Positions 19,268 to 29,104 of a DNA stretch of 64,000 bases are shown one piece after another. Where the stretch lies: NCBI GenBank assembly GCA_026393455.1, contig JAPLAE010000101.1:1-64000 (forward strand), given 5' to 3'. Under the pieces are notes generated by a model. That model worked only from the letters and a program-made list of their open reading frames with translations. It ran no database searches and had not been told where the DNA came from. The DNA is from Actinomycetota bacterium. GTDB taxonomy: Bacteria; Actinomycetota; Acidimicrobiia; Acidimicrobiales; Acidimicrobilacustridaceae. Positions within the stretch are counted from its first letter, which is position 1. Each line of letters starts with the position of its first letter. The position numbers and the translations under genes were made by a program.

Positions 19268-20900
19268 CAACGGCGCCAAAACTGAGCTCTCATCGCTTCC
19301 ATCCTCGGTCGAGATTTTCGATACGACTTTGCGCGATGGCGCCCAGTTCGAAGGCATCTCACTCACCGTTGAAGACAAGCTTCGCGTTGCCGAGCAGCTC
19401 GATTGGCTTGGCGTTCGCTGGATCGAAGGGGGCTACCCCCAGGCCAATCCGAAAGACGAGGAGTTCTTCCAGCGCGCCCCGCTTGAACTCAAGCTCACAA
19501 ATGCCGAACTCGTGGCATTCGGTTCCACACGCAGGCCCGCAGGGAAGGTCGATGTTGACCCAACCTTGGCGGCTCTCGTTGGTGCCGGAACTTCGACAGT
19601 TTGCATCGTGGGTAAGAGTTGGGATTTCCATGTCACCGAGGCCTTACGAACGACGCTCGATGAAGGCATTGCGATGGTTGCCGAATCGGTTGCTTTTTTA
19701 AAGGCCGAAGGATTGCGCGTCTTTTTTGATGCTGAACATTTCTTCGATGGTTACAAAGCCAATCCTGAATTCGCGCTTCGAGTTCTCGAGGCAGCCATGG
19801 TCAACGGCGCCGATTGTGTGGTGTTATGCGATACCAACGGGGGGTCACTCCCGCACGAGGTTCAGCGCGTCACCGCCGAAGTCGTTTCTTTTGTTGGCGG
19901 CGCAACGGGCGTGGGCATTCACACTCAAAATGATTCTGGCTGCGCTGTAGCAAATTCTGTAGCGGCGGTTGTTGGTGGAGCTACACAGGTGCAGGGCACC
20001 ATCAACGGCTACGGCGAGCGCACGGGTAATGCAAACCTCATGACCGTCATTCCCGACCTCACGCTCAAACTCGGAGTGGCGACACTGCCTGAGGGGCACC
20101 TCGATCGACTCACCGTTGTGAGTCACCGCGTTGCGGAACTCGTCAACCTCCCGCCGCATCCCTCTGACCCATATGTTGGACAGTCTGCCTTTGCGCACAA
20201 GGGTGGCTTGCATACTTCGGCGCTAGGCCGCGCGGGCGGAGCGACCTACGAACACATCGATCCGGCAATTGTGGGCAACCACACTCGGGTACTCGTATCT
20301 GACCTCGGCGGGCGCGCTGGCATGGCCATGAAAGCCGACGAATTTGGCGTCGAACTTGACGATAAGTCCGTTGCCAAGCTGTCTGACGACCTGAAGCAAC
20401 TCGAGTCGGAAGGCTGGTTGTTTGAATCGGCCGACGCGTCTCTTGAACTTCGTATGCGCCGAGCCGCTGGTTGGGAACAAGCATTTTTCGAGGTTGAGGA
20501 ATATCGAGTTTCGAGTTCACACCGCGAAGGTGCTGCCACAACTGGCGGTGCCCTCGAGGTCACGACCGAAGCAACGGTCATACTCTGGATTGACGGCGAA
20601 CGAGTCACCGCCGATGGTGAGGGGAATGGCCCCGTCAATGCACTCGATGCCGCAGTTCGTCGAGCGCTCAACGGACGGTTCCCTGCGCTTGAACGAATTC
20701 ATCTGACCGATTTCAAGGTTCGCGTCGTCGATGGTGGCGCTGCGACCGGAGCGGTGGTGCGCGTGCTCATCGATTCCACCAACGGCGACCGCGTCTGGAC
20801 GACCGTAGGAGTCGATAGCAACGTGATTGAGGCCTCATGGCAGGCGCTCATGGACTCCATTCAGTTTGGTTTGGTCCACGCTGACGATCTTGCCGGGTAG
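19257..20900 (+). CDS. cimA: (R)-citramalate synthase
   Basis: VEIFDTTLRDGAQFEGISLTVEDKLRVAEQLDWLGVRWIEGGYPQANPKDEEFF; overlaps the ilvE stop by 11 nt. Confidence 0.9.
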   Translation: MSTNNGAKTELSSLPSSVEIFDTTLRDGAQFEGISLTVEDKLRVAEQLDWLGVRWIEGGYPQANPKDEEFFQRAPLELKLTNAELVAFGSTRRPAGKVDVDPTLAALVGAGTSTVCIVGKSWDFHVTEALRTTLDEGIAMVAESVAFLKAEGLRVFFDAEHFFDGYKANPEFALRVLEAAMVNGADCVVLCDTNGGSLPHEVQRVTAEVVSFVGGATGVGIHTQNDSGCAVANSVAAVVGGATQVQGTINGYGERTGNANLMTVIPDLTLKLGVATLPEGHLDRLTVVSHRVAELVNLPPHPSDPYVGQSAFAHKGGLHTSALGRAGGATYEHIDPAIVGNHTRVLVSDLGGRAGMAMKADEFGVELDDKSVAKLSDDLKQLESEGWLFESADASLELRMRRAAGWEQAFFEVEEYRVSSSHREGAATTGGALEVTTEATVILWIDGERVTADGEGNGPVNALDAAVRRALNGRFPALERIHLTDFKVRVVDGGAATGAVVRVLIDSTNGDRVWTTVGVDSNVIEASWQALMDSIQFGLVHADDLAG

Positions 20901-20911
20901 ATTCACTCTCA

Positions 20912-21472
20912 ATGGCTGCTCCTGATTACGTCCCCGTACCCGTCGACGATCCTGCCCGGGTGTATCAGTCACCTCCGTGGCGCCCCGAGTCATGGATGGC
21001 CGATCGACCGGCAGAAATTGTGGGCCGTCAGCCTCTTGGTCCGCGTTTGGGAGATCCAGGGCCCGACCAAGGTTTTGCGATCCGTCTCGCCCGCCAGGTC
21101 CGCGGCCGTCTGGTGCTTACGTCGGGCGAATCCGAAGCAGACGCGCTTTCGGGCACTGTTGCGATCGCGATGCGTCGTTCGGCGATGTTCGGCCGAGCCC
21201 CTTCGATTCACGACATCACTGTGGCACTCACGCTCTGGGGCTACCTCTCGGAAGCACCTGTTGAACTTGTCACTCTTCGTACGCAGGTGTTCGCGGCAGT
21301 TGCACACAGTCACCACTACATGGAGCGACGTGCCATCGTCGATGCTGTCCCTGAAGAGATGCTCCGGCTTGACCCGGCATCGGTCACGACCCTTGTGCGC
21401 AACGAACCGTCGCGCATCCTTGCGATGGCCAACGCCGCTTTGGCTGGTCAGTCGCACGACGACCACGCCTGA
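20912..21472 (+). CDS. Hypothetical protein following cimA
   Basis: 186-aa ORF with normal codon usage, starting 12 nt after cimA; no family recognised. Confidence 0.75.
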   Translation: MAAPDYVPVPVDDPARVYQSPPWRPESWMADRPAEIVGRQPLGPRLGDPGPDQGFAIRLARQVRGRLVLTSGESEADALSGTVAIAMRRSAMFGRAPSIHDITVALTLWGYLSEAPVELVTLRTQVFAAVAHSHHYMERRAIVDAVPEEMLRLDPASVTTLVRNEPSRILAMANAALAGQSHDDHA

Positions 21473-21525
21473 GGGCGGCTATTCGCCGAGAGCGAATCGG
21501 CCTGGAGTTGAACTCGTGAGGCGGT

Positions 21526-22443
21526 TTAGGGCTTTGCCGTTGTAGCGGTGGTGATCGACCCGACCGTGGGAGTGGTCGCGAAGATGTCGATTGGGGTTCC
21601 AGCAGGTATCGCTCCGGCGATCTTGATCACAACGTCATTGGGGATGCGAACGCAACCATTTGATGACTTCGTGCGAACCAGTTCGGGTTGGTTGGTCCCG
21701 TGAAACGCCACCTGCGGGAGCCCATTGTCGAACGTATCGAGGACTTCGCTGTATCCATTCGTAGGAAGGATCCATGCGCCGTAGACCCCGGTATCGGAGG
21801 AGTTCTTGATTTTTTCCGTTACGAAGAAACGCCCAACGGGAGTTGGTGTTGAGTCTTTGCCAATGACGACATCGGTTTCAACGAAGACAGATGCACCTTG
21901 GAAGACCTTCAAGTGGAAGGTCGAAAGATCGAGTTCCAAGTGAAAGTCGGTCGCCGCAATGGTGACATCTTCGGCTTTGATCCATCCGGTGGTGTGATTT
22001 GGACGAGCGGTGATGAGCACCTTCATCCAGTCGCCTTGGTTCTCGAGCACATCGACCACCAAAGGGTTCTTGTAATAAGTGGGGTTCGTGAACTCGTAAC
22101 CATCAGTGGTTTTCTTCACAGCGGCGGAGTTGAGACCAGTGCGGGGAATTGCGGCAACGGTGGCTTTCGCGGCAGTGGTGGTTGACGTGCTCGAAGGCGG
22201 TGTTGTTACGACGCTCTTGGGAAGTTCGCTGTACACCGTGAGCTTCGAGCCCTTGGCGGTTGCGTAGGTCGTCTGATACGGCACAACCGCCGTTGAAGCC
22301 GTTGAAGCCGTTGACTCCGAAGTGGAGGTATCTGATGGCGCCTTCTTCCCGTCTGAGCATGCGGCCACGCCCAAAACGAGGGCAAGTGAAATCGCGGCAG
22401 CAGCGATTGGGCGGAAGTGACCTAAACGGCGTGGGGAGTTCAT
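21526..22443 (-). CDS. L,D-transpeptidase (YkuD) lipoprotein
   Basis: Lipobox-like LGVAACSDG; LDLSTFHLKVFQGASVFVETDVVIGKDSTPTPVGRFFV and HGTNQPELVRTKSSNGCVRIPNDVV (YkuD HGT...S.GCVR). Confidence 0.9.
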   Translation of the reverse strand: MNSPRRLGHFRPIAAAAISLALVLGVAACSDGKKAPSDTSTSESTASTASTAVVPYQTTYATAKGSKLTVYSELPKSVVTTPPSSTSTTTAAKATVAAIPRTGLNSAAVKKTTDGYEFTNPTYYKNPLVVDVLENQGDWMKVLITARPNHTTGWIKAEDVTIAATDFHLELDLSTFHLKVFQGASVFVETDVVIGKDSTPTPVGRFFVTEKIKNSSDTGVYGAWILPTNGYSEVLDTFDNGLPQVAFHGTNQPELVRTKSSNGCVRIPNDVVIKIAGAIPAGTPIDIFATTPTVGSITTATTAKP

Positions 22444-22546
22444 GTAGTGCCTGCTGGGAGGTTCAGTCGTTGAGCCCGATTGGCTCAGATCGCCCAGATC
22501 AGTTGGCTGAACGGGGGAATGAAGGCCTGACGGTACCATCGACCCT

Positions 22547-23962
22547 GTGAACACCCCAGTCGCCCGAGTCCGCTTTGCTCCCTCGCCTACGGGCTACCTC
22601 CATATCGGTGGGGCCAGAACCGCCCTCTTCAACTGGTTGTTCGCACGGCAGCAAGGTGGCGAGTTTGTGCTTCGCATCGAAGACACCGATGCTGAACGCT
22701 CGCGACCAGAACTCATCGACGTCATTTTTCGGTCTCTGGAATGGTTGGGTCTCGACTGGGATGGCACTCCCGTGCATCAGTCCGAGCGCGGGGCCATGCA
22801 TCTCGCTGCAGTCGAGACACTTCTGGCGAATGGCTCGGCCTACTGGTGTTCGTGTTCCTCCGATGAGGTCAAAGCCCGAGCGGAAGCTCGTGGCGGCACT
22901 CCCGGCTACGACGGATTTTGTCGTGAACGGGGATTAGGCCCAGGCGAAGGTCACGTTGTTCGTTTTCGGGTTCCTGACACTGGCATCACCTCCTTCGACG
23001 ACCTCATTCGCGGCACGGTCAGTTTCGAAAACGCCGTACTTGAAGACTTTGTCATTCTCCGGTCGAACGGAACGCCGATGTTCCATCTGGCGAACGCAGT
23101 TGATGATGCCGATCAAGGAATTACTCACGTCATTCGCGGCGAAGACCTCATCAATGTCACACCCAAGGTTCTTCTGCTCCGTCAAGCACTTTCAACTCCT
23201 GGCGAACTGATTTTCGCTCATCTTCCGCTCATCGTGAATGAAAAACGTCAGAAGCTTTCGAAGCGACGCGACGATGTTTCGGTAGGCGATTACATCGATC
23301 GCGGCTATTTGTCAGAGGCGATGGTGAATTACCTCGCCACGCTGGGGTGGGGGCCACCTGATGACATCGAAATTCGTCCGCTTGCCGAAATTGTCGACTT
23401 GTTCCGCATCACCGATGTGAATAATTCCGGTGCCTTCTTTGATGTCAAGAAATTGCAGCATTTCAATGGCGAATACATTCGCAATCTGTCGGTTCCGCAA
23501 TTCGTCAGTCGCTCAACTCGATGGTTGTACGAAGACACTCCTTGGAAAGCAGATCGATTCGATATCTCCACCTTCGAAGTCCTTGCTCCACTTGTGCAAG
23601 AACGGGTGAAATTGCTTTCAGAAGTGCCCGGTTATGTCGATTTCATTTTCAGTCCCGACCCCGTTATCGATGACGACTCTTGGCAGAAGGTGATGGTGAA
23701 GGGTGCCGATCTGGCGGCGGCAGTGCTTGACCATGCTGTGGCTCAATTCGAGGAGTGCGAGTGGAACGCCGCATCTCTTGAAGCGGCACTTTTCTCGTAT
23801 GCCGAAAAGCACGAAATTTCGAAGGGCAAAGTGCAAGCCCCTGTGCGAGTTTCGGTGACTGGTCGCAGTATTGGTCCACCGCTGTTCGAATCGCTTGAAG
23901 TTCTTGGTCGGGACGAAACGCTTCGCCGTCTTTCATCAGCGAAGGTTCTCCTGCAGGGCTGA
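22547..23962 (+). CDS. gltX: Glutamyl-tRNA synthetase
   Basis: VRFAPSPTGYLHIGGARTALFNWLFAR; KLSKRRDDVSVGDY (KLSKR). Confidence 0.95.
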   Translation: MNTPVARVRFAPSPTGYLHIGGARTALFNWLFARQQGGEFVLRIEDTDAERSRPELIDVIFRSLEWLGLDWDGTPVHQSERGAMHLAAVETLLANGSAYWCSCSSDEVKARAEARGGTPGYDGFCRERGLGPGEGHVVRFRVPDTGITSFDDLIRGTVSFENAVLEDFVILRSNGTPMFHLANAVDDADQGITHVIRGEDLINVTPKVLLLRQALSTPGELIFAHLPLIVNEKRQKLSKRRDDVSVGDYIDRGYLSEAMVNYLATLGWGPPDDIEIRPLAEIVDLFRITDVNNSGAFFDVKKLQHFNGEYIRNLSVPQFVSRSTRWLYEDTPWKADRFDISTFEVLAPLVQERVKLLSEVPGYVDFIFSPDPVIDDDSWQKVMVKGADLAAAVLDHAVAQFEECEWNAASLEAALFSYAEKHEISKGKVQAPVRVSVTGRSIGPPLFESLEVLGRDETLRRLSSAKVLLQG

Positions 23963-23963
23963 C

Positions 23964-24566
23964 ATGTTCTTTGGACTGCGTTGGGTGATACGTATCGCCC
24001 TCGGACTGCTCACAGTCGTGGTTCTCTATGTTGGAATCACGTTCGCGCAGGTGTGGTGGGCGGCGCGGCAGAATGACACATCGCACGCTTCGGCGATCGT
24101 TGTCATGGGTGCCGCTCAGTGGAATGGTTCGCCGTCGCCGGTGCTGAAAGGTCGACTCGATCACGCTGCCGAGCTCTACCAAAAAGGCGTCGCTCCAGTG
24201 GTGATCGTCGCAGGCGGAAAGCAAGCGGGCGACAAGGTCACACAAGGTCTCGTGAGCTTCGAATACTTACGGTCGAAGGGAATCCCCGAAGGGGCGATCA
24301 AGATTGAAGTGGACGGAACAGATAGCTACGAGGAACTCTCTTCTTCGGCATTCATCATGAGACAAGCCGGATTACCTCACGACGTGGTGATCGTGACCGA
24401 TCCGTATCATTCATTTCGGGCCACTGACATTGCTGATGAGGTTGGACTTGCCGCTCATGTCTCACCGACCAAGGGCCGGTCAACGTTCAGTGATTATGTG
24501 CGCGAAACAGGCGCAGTCGCTATCGGCCGCATCATCAATTACCGCCGTTTGGCTGCGTGGCACTGA
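23964..24566 (+). CDS. YdcF/DUF218 family membrane protein
   Basis: N-terminal TM; IVVMGAAQWNGSPSPVLKGRLDHAAELYQKGVAPVVIVAGGKQAGD...EGAIKIEVDGTDSYEEL. Confidence 0.88.
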   Translation: MFFGLRWVIRIALGLLTVVVLYVGITFAQVWWAARQNDTSHASAIVVMGAAQWNGSPSPVLKGRLDHAAELYQKGVAPVVIVAGGKQAGDKVTQGLVSFEYLRSKGIPEGAIKIEVDGTDSYEELSSSAFIMRQAGLPHDVVIVTDPYHSFRATDIADEVGLAAHVSPTKGRSTFSDYVRETGAVAIGRIINYRRLAAWH

Positions 24567-24633
24567 CTCCGGCTCGGGTACCGGCCGTGGTTTGGTGTCA
24601 CCCCCGTTCCAGCCGGTAACGTTCGCTCGCCCT

Positions 24634-24705
24634 TCGGGGGTGGTGTAATTGGTAACACGAGTGGTTCTGGTCCATTTGTTGGGGGTTCGAGTCCTCCCCC
24701 CCGAG
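24634..24705 (+). tRNA. tRNA-Gln (CTG)
   Basis: TCGGGGG acceptor pairs with CCCCCGA; D-arm GTGTAATTGGTAACAC; anticodon arm AGTGG-TTCTGGT-CCATT; T-arm GGGGG-TTCGAGT-CCTCC. Confidence 0.93.
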
Positions 24706-24715
24706 CTTTGAAGAT

Positions 24716-24748
24716 CGGGCGCCGATACTGTCGGCGCCCGTTTCGCGT
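24716..24748 (+). terminator. Terminator after tRNA-Gln
   Basis: CGGGCGCCGA-tactg-TCGGCGCCCG followed by TTT. Confidence 0.75.
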
Positions 24749-24773
24749 GTTGTCCCGCCCGTAGGCTGAGCGC

Positions 24774-25365
24774 GTGACAACTCTTGGATCGCTTTGTGTC
24801 TATTGCGGCTCGAAATCCGGCAGCGACCCGCGACACGAGGCTGTTGCTGTTGAGTTAGGTCGACTCATGGCTCAGGCTGGTGTTCGCCTGGTTTACGGCG
24901 GCGGGTCGGTTGGATTGATGGGAGCGATCGCCGATTCTGTGTTGGCCAACGGGGGGGGACGTCTTCGGGGTGATGCCGAAAGGGCTCTTCACTTCGGAAA
25001 TCGGTCATCCCGGTCTGACCGAACTTGTTGAGGTCGGTTCTATGCACGAGCGCAAAGCACTGATGGCGGCTGAGGCCGATGCCTTCGTTGCTTTGCCGGG
25101 CGGATTGGGAACACTTGAAGAGCTGGCAGAGATCGCTACATGGTCACAGCTGGGTATTCACGCCAAACCGGTCGGTGTGCTTGATGTTGACGGGTTCTGG
25201 GAGCCACTGCTCGGGTTTCTCGCCAGCGCCGCCGACGCCGGACTTATTCGGCCCCAGCATCGAGACATCATTTTGCGCATTACCGCTGTCGAAGATGTGA
25301 TCCCAGCCCTGGCGGCGGCGACCGTGCCGCCGTCTGCGCCGCTGCTTGGTATCGAAGAGTCTTGA
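24774..25365 (+). pseudogene. LOG/TIGR00730-type Rossmann protein (cytokinin riboside 5'-monophosphate phosphoribohydrolase-like), frameshifted at a G8 tract
   Basis: Frame 1 LCVYCGSKSG...LVYGGGSVGLMGAIADSVLANGG; frame 2 DVFGVMPKGLFTSEIGHPGLTELVEVGSMHERKALMAAEADAFVALPGGLGTLEEL. Removing one G at 24951-24958 restores one ORF. Confidence 0.85.
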
Positions 25366-25407
25366 CCCGATGCGGTCCTGGCTGCGTTGACGCGAGACAA
25401 TTGAGAC

Positions 25408-26649
25408 ATGGAACAGGTCGACATCGCCGTTATCGGCGCCGGTCCCGCAGGCTCGTCTGCCGCGGCATGGGCGGCGCGTGGCGGGGCTTCGGTCGCTCTG
25501 TTTGAAAAGGCAACGCAGGGTCGCGAGAAATCCTGCGGCGATGGCCTGACGCCGCGAGCGGTCACAGAATGCCGCCGTCTGGGTATTGATCTCGATCGGT
25601 TCCACCGCATCGATGGACTGCGTGTTCAGGCGGGTAGCAAAGTTCGCGAAGTGTTGTGGCCCGACGGAGCATTTCCTCCGGTTGGCGCAGTTGCTCCGCG
25701 CGCTGAGTTCGACGCAATGGTGATGCAAGCAGCAATTGATTCGGGTGCAGACTTTCGCGAGAACTCGCCGGCCGAACTCTGGATCGAAGACGGCCGTGTC
25801 TTGGGTGTCATTTGCCATGGTGAAAAGGTGCGCGCTCACCTGACCGTGATCGCTTCTGGTGCTGGTTCACCGGCAGCGCGCGCTGTCGGAGCCGCACGTG
25901 TTGCATCGTCACCATTCGGTTTAGCTATTCGTGGCTACATCTCCTCGACCCGCGCCGATGATCGCCACATGGAGGCATGTCTCACCGTCAAGGGCCCCGA
26001 CGGTTCCATCGTCCCCGGCTACGGATGGGTGTTTCCCGCCGGCAACGGCATCGTCAACATCGGTGTTGGTGCGTTATCGACGATGAAGAACTTTTCTGAT
26101 CTCAATCTCAACACGATGCTCGAGGCGTACACCGCTCAAGTGCGCGACTCGTGGGGTCTTGGCGAGTTCATCGCTCGTCCAAAAGCGTGGCGTCTTCCGA
26201 TGCACGTTGAGCACCGCGGCGGCCATGGTTGGGTAGTTGTTGGCGATGCAGCTGGTCTCGTGAATCCCTTTAATGGGGAAGGCATCGACTACGCGCTCGA
26301 ATCTGGTCGTCATATCGCGGAATGTTTCCTGGCCGAACCCGGAACTGCCTGGGCCTCCTACCAAGCGATCGTGCGCAAGGAGTACGACCCGTTCTTTGCC
26401 ACCGCCCGTCGCTTCGCGTGGCTTATCGGCCGTCCGAAACTCCTGCAGTTCCTTCTCGGTATTGCGTTGTCGACCAATTTCACGATGAAACTCGTCCTCG
26501 ACATCATGGCGAATCTGGTCGATATGGAGCACCCCGGTTTGGCCGGCCGTTCGCTCACGATCGGGGGCAAGGTGCTTTCATTGGCCGACCCGCTTCTTGT
26601 TCGTTCACCGAAAAAGCCTGGGAAACGACCAACAACTCCTGTCGGGTAG
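25408..26649 (+). CDS. Geranylgeranyl reductase family FAD-dependent oxidoreductase
   Basis: DIAVIGAGPAGSSAAAWAARGGASVALFEKA, SCGDGLTPRAV, WVVVGDAAGLVNPFNGEGIDYALESG. Confidence 0.9.
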   Translation: MEQVDIAVIGAGPAGSSAAAWAARGGASVALFEKATQGREKSCGDGLTPRAVTECRRLGIDLDRFHRIDGLRVQAGSKVREVLWPDGAFPPVGAVAPRAEFDAMVMQAAIDSGADFRENSPAELWIEDGRVLGVICHGEKVRAHLTVIASGAGSPAARAVGAARVASSPFGLAIRGYISSTRADDRHMEACLTVKGPDGSIVPGYGWVFPAGNGIVNIGVGALSTMKNFSDLNLNTMLEAYTAQVRDSWGLGEFIARPKAWRLPMHVEHRGGHGWVVVGDAAGLVNPFNGEGIDYALESGRHIAECFLAEPGTAWASYQAIVRKEYDPFFATARRFAWLIGRPKLLQFLLGIALSTNFTMKLVLDIMANLVDMEHPGLAGRSLTIGGKVLSLADPLLVRSPKKPGKRPTTPVG

Positions 26650-26689
26650 GTTCAGGAGTCCCATACGGGGATGAACGGGGGAGTCGGTC

Positions 26690-27547
26690 ATGAGTAATTC
26701 GCCAGTCGCCATTGTCACGGGTGCGAGTCGAGGAATCGGTCGGGCTGGAGCGCTTGCGCTCGCTGAAGCTGGTTTCGATGTTGTCGTAAGCGCACGCACG
26801 GTGCGCGAAGGCGAAGGCGTTGCCGAACCGAACTCGGTTCGTGAAGAAACCACGCTTGCAGTGCCGGGAAGTCTTGAGCGCACCGCACAGGAAATTGAAG
26901 AGCGCGGTCAGCGAGCTCTCATCGTCCCTATGGATCTGATCGATGTCGCGTCGCTCAAGGCGTTGCCCGCGACGGTTATGGCTGAATGGGGTCGAATCGA
27001 CGTGTTGTTCAACAACGCGATCTTCCGCGGCGTCGGAACTCTTGATCGAATTGCCGATCTCACCATTGAGTCGATGACCAATCTTCTTGCCGGAAACTTC
27101 ATGAATCAGATTCTGCTTATCCAAGAAGTGATACCTCACATGCTCGCCGCTGGCGGCGGCACCATTATCGACATGGTGTCGGGTTCTGCCCGACTTGATC
27201 CTGCTGGTCCTCCCGGAGAAGGCGGATGGGGAATTCTTTATTCCGCATCAAAGGCAGCGTTTGGTCGCGTTGCCGGTGGCGTGAACGCGGAATATCGGGC
27301 AAAGGGAATCAAAGCGTTCAATGTTGATCCCGGCAACGTCGTGACTGAAGCTCGCAAAGCGGCCAAGCCAGACGATGAATACAGCTCGGGCTATGGCAGT
27401 GAACCGGCTGAAGCCACGGGGAAGGTTGTTGCGTGGTTGGCCTCTGATCCGACCTCAGACAAGTTCCTCGGCAAGTGGATCTTTGCTCCGAAACTTTGTT
27501 CCGACCTCGGGCTCCTTCCGGGTTGGACGTTCCAGGCACCGCAATGA
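26690..27547 (+). CDS. SDR family oxidoreductase
   Basis: IVTGASRGIGRAGALALAEAGFDVVVSARTV, FNNAIF, YSASKAAFGRV. Confidence 0.9.
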   Translation: MSNSPVAIVTGASRGIGRAGALALAEAGFDVVVSARTVREGEGVAEPNSVREETTLAVPGSLERTAQEIEERGQRALIVPMDLIDVASLKALPATVMAEWGRIDVLFNNAIFRGVGTLDRIADLTIESMTNLLAGNFMNQILLIQEVIPHMLAAGGGTIIDMVSGSARLDPAGPPGEGGWGILYSASKAAFGRVAGGVNAEYRAKGIKAFNVDPGNVVTEARKAAKPDDEYSSGYGSEPAEATGKVVAWLASDPTSDKFLGKWIFAPKLCSDLGLLPGWTFQAPQ

Positions 27548-27996
27548 ATGAACAGGAACGCGCCGATCGACACGAAATCCGAAAGATCGTCGACGATTAC
27601 GCGCGTCTTGCCGATCGCATCGAGAACGAAGCGCTTGCGTCGTTGTTCGCTCCCGAAGGCGTCCTGCGCATCTGTGAGCGCGGAAATCCTGAACCGGTTC
27701 GCCAACGCGTAGGACGCGCCGAGATTGCTGAGGCAATCAAGGGTTTGTCGCGCTATGACGTGACACTTCACATGATTGGGAACCATTACGTCGAACTCAA
27801 TGGTGACGTCGCTACTGGTGAAAGCTATTGCCGAGCGAGTCACATCCGACCGGTAGAAGGCGGCGATGCCGCGGCCCGCGAGAACTACGTCATGAATATC
27901 CGTTATCTCGATGACTTTGTTCGCATGGAAGCGGGATGGCGAATCGCAAAACGTGAACTCCAGGTCGAGTTCGCTGAGGTCGTCCCGATTCTCTGA
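27544..27996 (+). CDS. SnoaL/NTF2-like domain protein
   Basis: ERADRHEIRKIVDDYARLADRIENEALASLFAPEGVL...HMIGNHYVELNGDVATGESYCRASH; start overlaps the SDR stop. Confidence 0.82.
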   Translation: MNEQERADRHEIRKIVDDYARLADRIENEALASLFAPEGVLRICERGNPEPVRQRVGRAEIAEAIKGLSRYDVTLHMIGNHYVELNGDVATGESYCRASHIRPVEGGDAAARENYVMNIRYLDDFVRMEAGWRIAKRELQVEFAEVVPIL

Positions 27997-28005
27997 GATT
28001 GCGGG

Positions 28006-29064
28006 TTAGGCGCCGCGAAGCGATGCGACTGATGACGAAGTTGCCATCTCAAGAGCGAGGTTCGCCAACTCGGCGATTGTGTTCGCGGTACCGGTTGTGT
28101 CCTCGTCAGGGCGTGTTGCTGTAATGCGGGCCAATGCGCCCTCTGTGATGATCGAGAGCTTGAAGACCGCCAGCACTCGGTAGACATCGATATCGCTGAT
28201 CGAGCGACCGCTGGAAGCCTCGTAGCGGGCCAGAAGGTGATCTGCTGATGGGAAGCCCGGGTTGAGGCGGTGGGGCTGCGGAGAGCGGCTCCGCCACATG
28301 ATTTGGCCGGCCTCACCCCAATAGACACTGACCATGCCGAGATCGGTGAGCGGATCGCCGAGTGTGGACATTTCCCAGTCGAGAACCGCGACCATTTGGG
28401 AAGGGTCCGCACGACTCCACATCGTGTTGTTGAACGAATAGTCGCCGTGCACAATCGACGCCTCGGTGTGGGCGGGAATCGAACGCTTGAGGCGTTGGGC
28501 TACCTCGTCGATAGCGGGAAGTTCACGTTGTTTTGATTTCTCCCACTGTGTGCACCAGCGGTTCACCTGTCGCTCAAGAAATCCTGCAGGTTTGCCGAGT
28601 TGTCCGAGGCCTACTGCGTCAAAGTCGACAGCATGCAGGCGAGCAAGCACGTCGATAAGTTCGTTACTCGCTGCAAGTGCTTGCGCTTGGTCGAGATGCG
28701 CGACCTGATCGGTGTCGGAGTAGACGATGCCATCAACGAAATCCATTAAATAGAATGGAACTCCGATCACCGATTCGTCCTCGCACATCGCAACGGTGTG
28801 CGGCACGGGAACATCGGTGTCGCGTAAACCGGTTTGCACGCGGTATTCGCGGCCCATGTCATTAGCGGTAGCGAGGAACGCGCCAACGGGTGGGCGTCGT
28901 AGTACCCAATCGTTGGTGTCGTCTTGTACTCGGAACGTCAGGTTTGAAGAACCGCCCGACAGATGCGAAACCTTGACTGGACCCTGTGCACCCGCGACGT
29001 TGGCGGTTATCCACGTGTGTAATGCAGCGGTGGGGACAGCCTCGGCGACCTGCTCGGGGTTCAT
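28006..29064 (-). CDS. Phosphotransferase (aminoglycoside phosphotransferase-like kinase) family protein
   Basis: VKVSHLSGGSSNLTFRVQDDTNDWVLRRPPVGAFLATANDMGREYRVQ; SIVHGDYSFNNTMW; AVLDWEMSTLGDPLTDLG. Confidence 0.88.
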   Translation of the reverse strand: MNPEQVAEAVPTAALHTWITANVAGAQGPVKVSHLSGGSSNLTFRVQDDTNDWVLRRPPVGAFLATANDMGREYRVQTGLRDTDVPVPHTVAMCEDESVIGVPFYLMDFVDGIVYSDTDQVAHLDQAQALAASNELIDVLARLHAVDFDAVGLGQLGKPAGFLERQVNRWCTQWEKSKQRELPAIDEVAQRLKRSIPAHTEASIVHGDYSFNNTMWSRADPSQMVAVLDWEMSTLGDPLTDLGMVSVYWGEAGQIMWRSRSPQPHRLNPGFPSADHLLARYEASSGRSISDIDVYRVLAVFKLSIITEGALARITATRPDEDTTGTANTIAELANLALEMATSSSVASLRGA

Positions 29065-29104
29065 GTGATGGAAATCGGGGTCATCAGTCGACGGGCGTCG
29101 CAAC

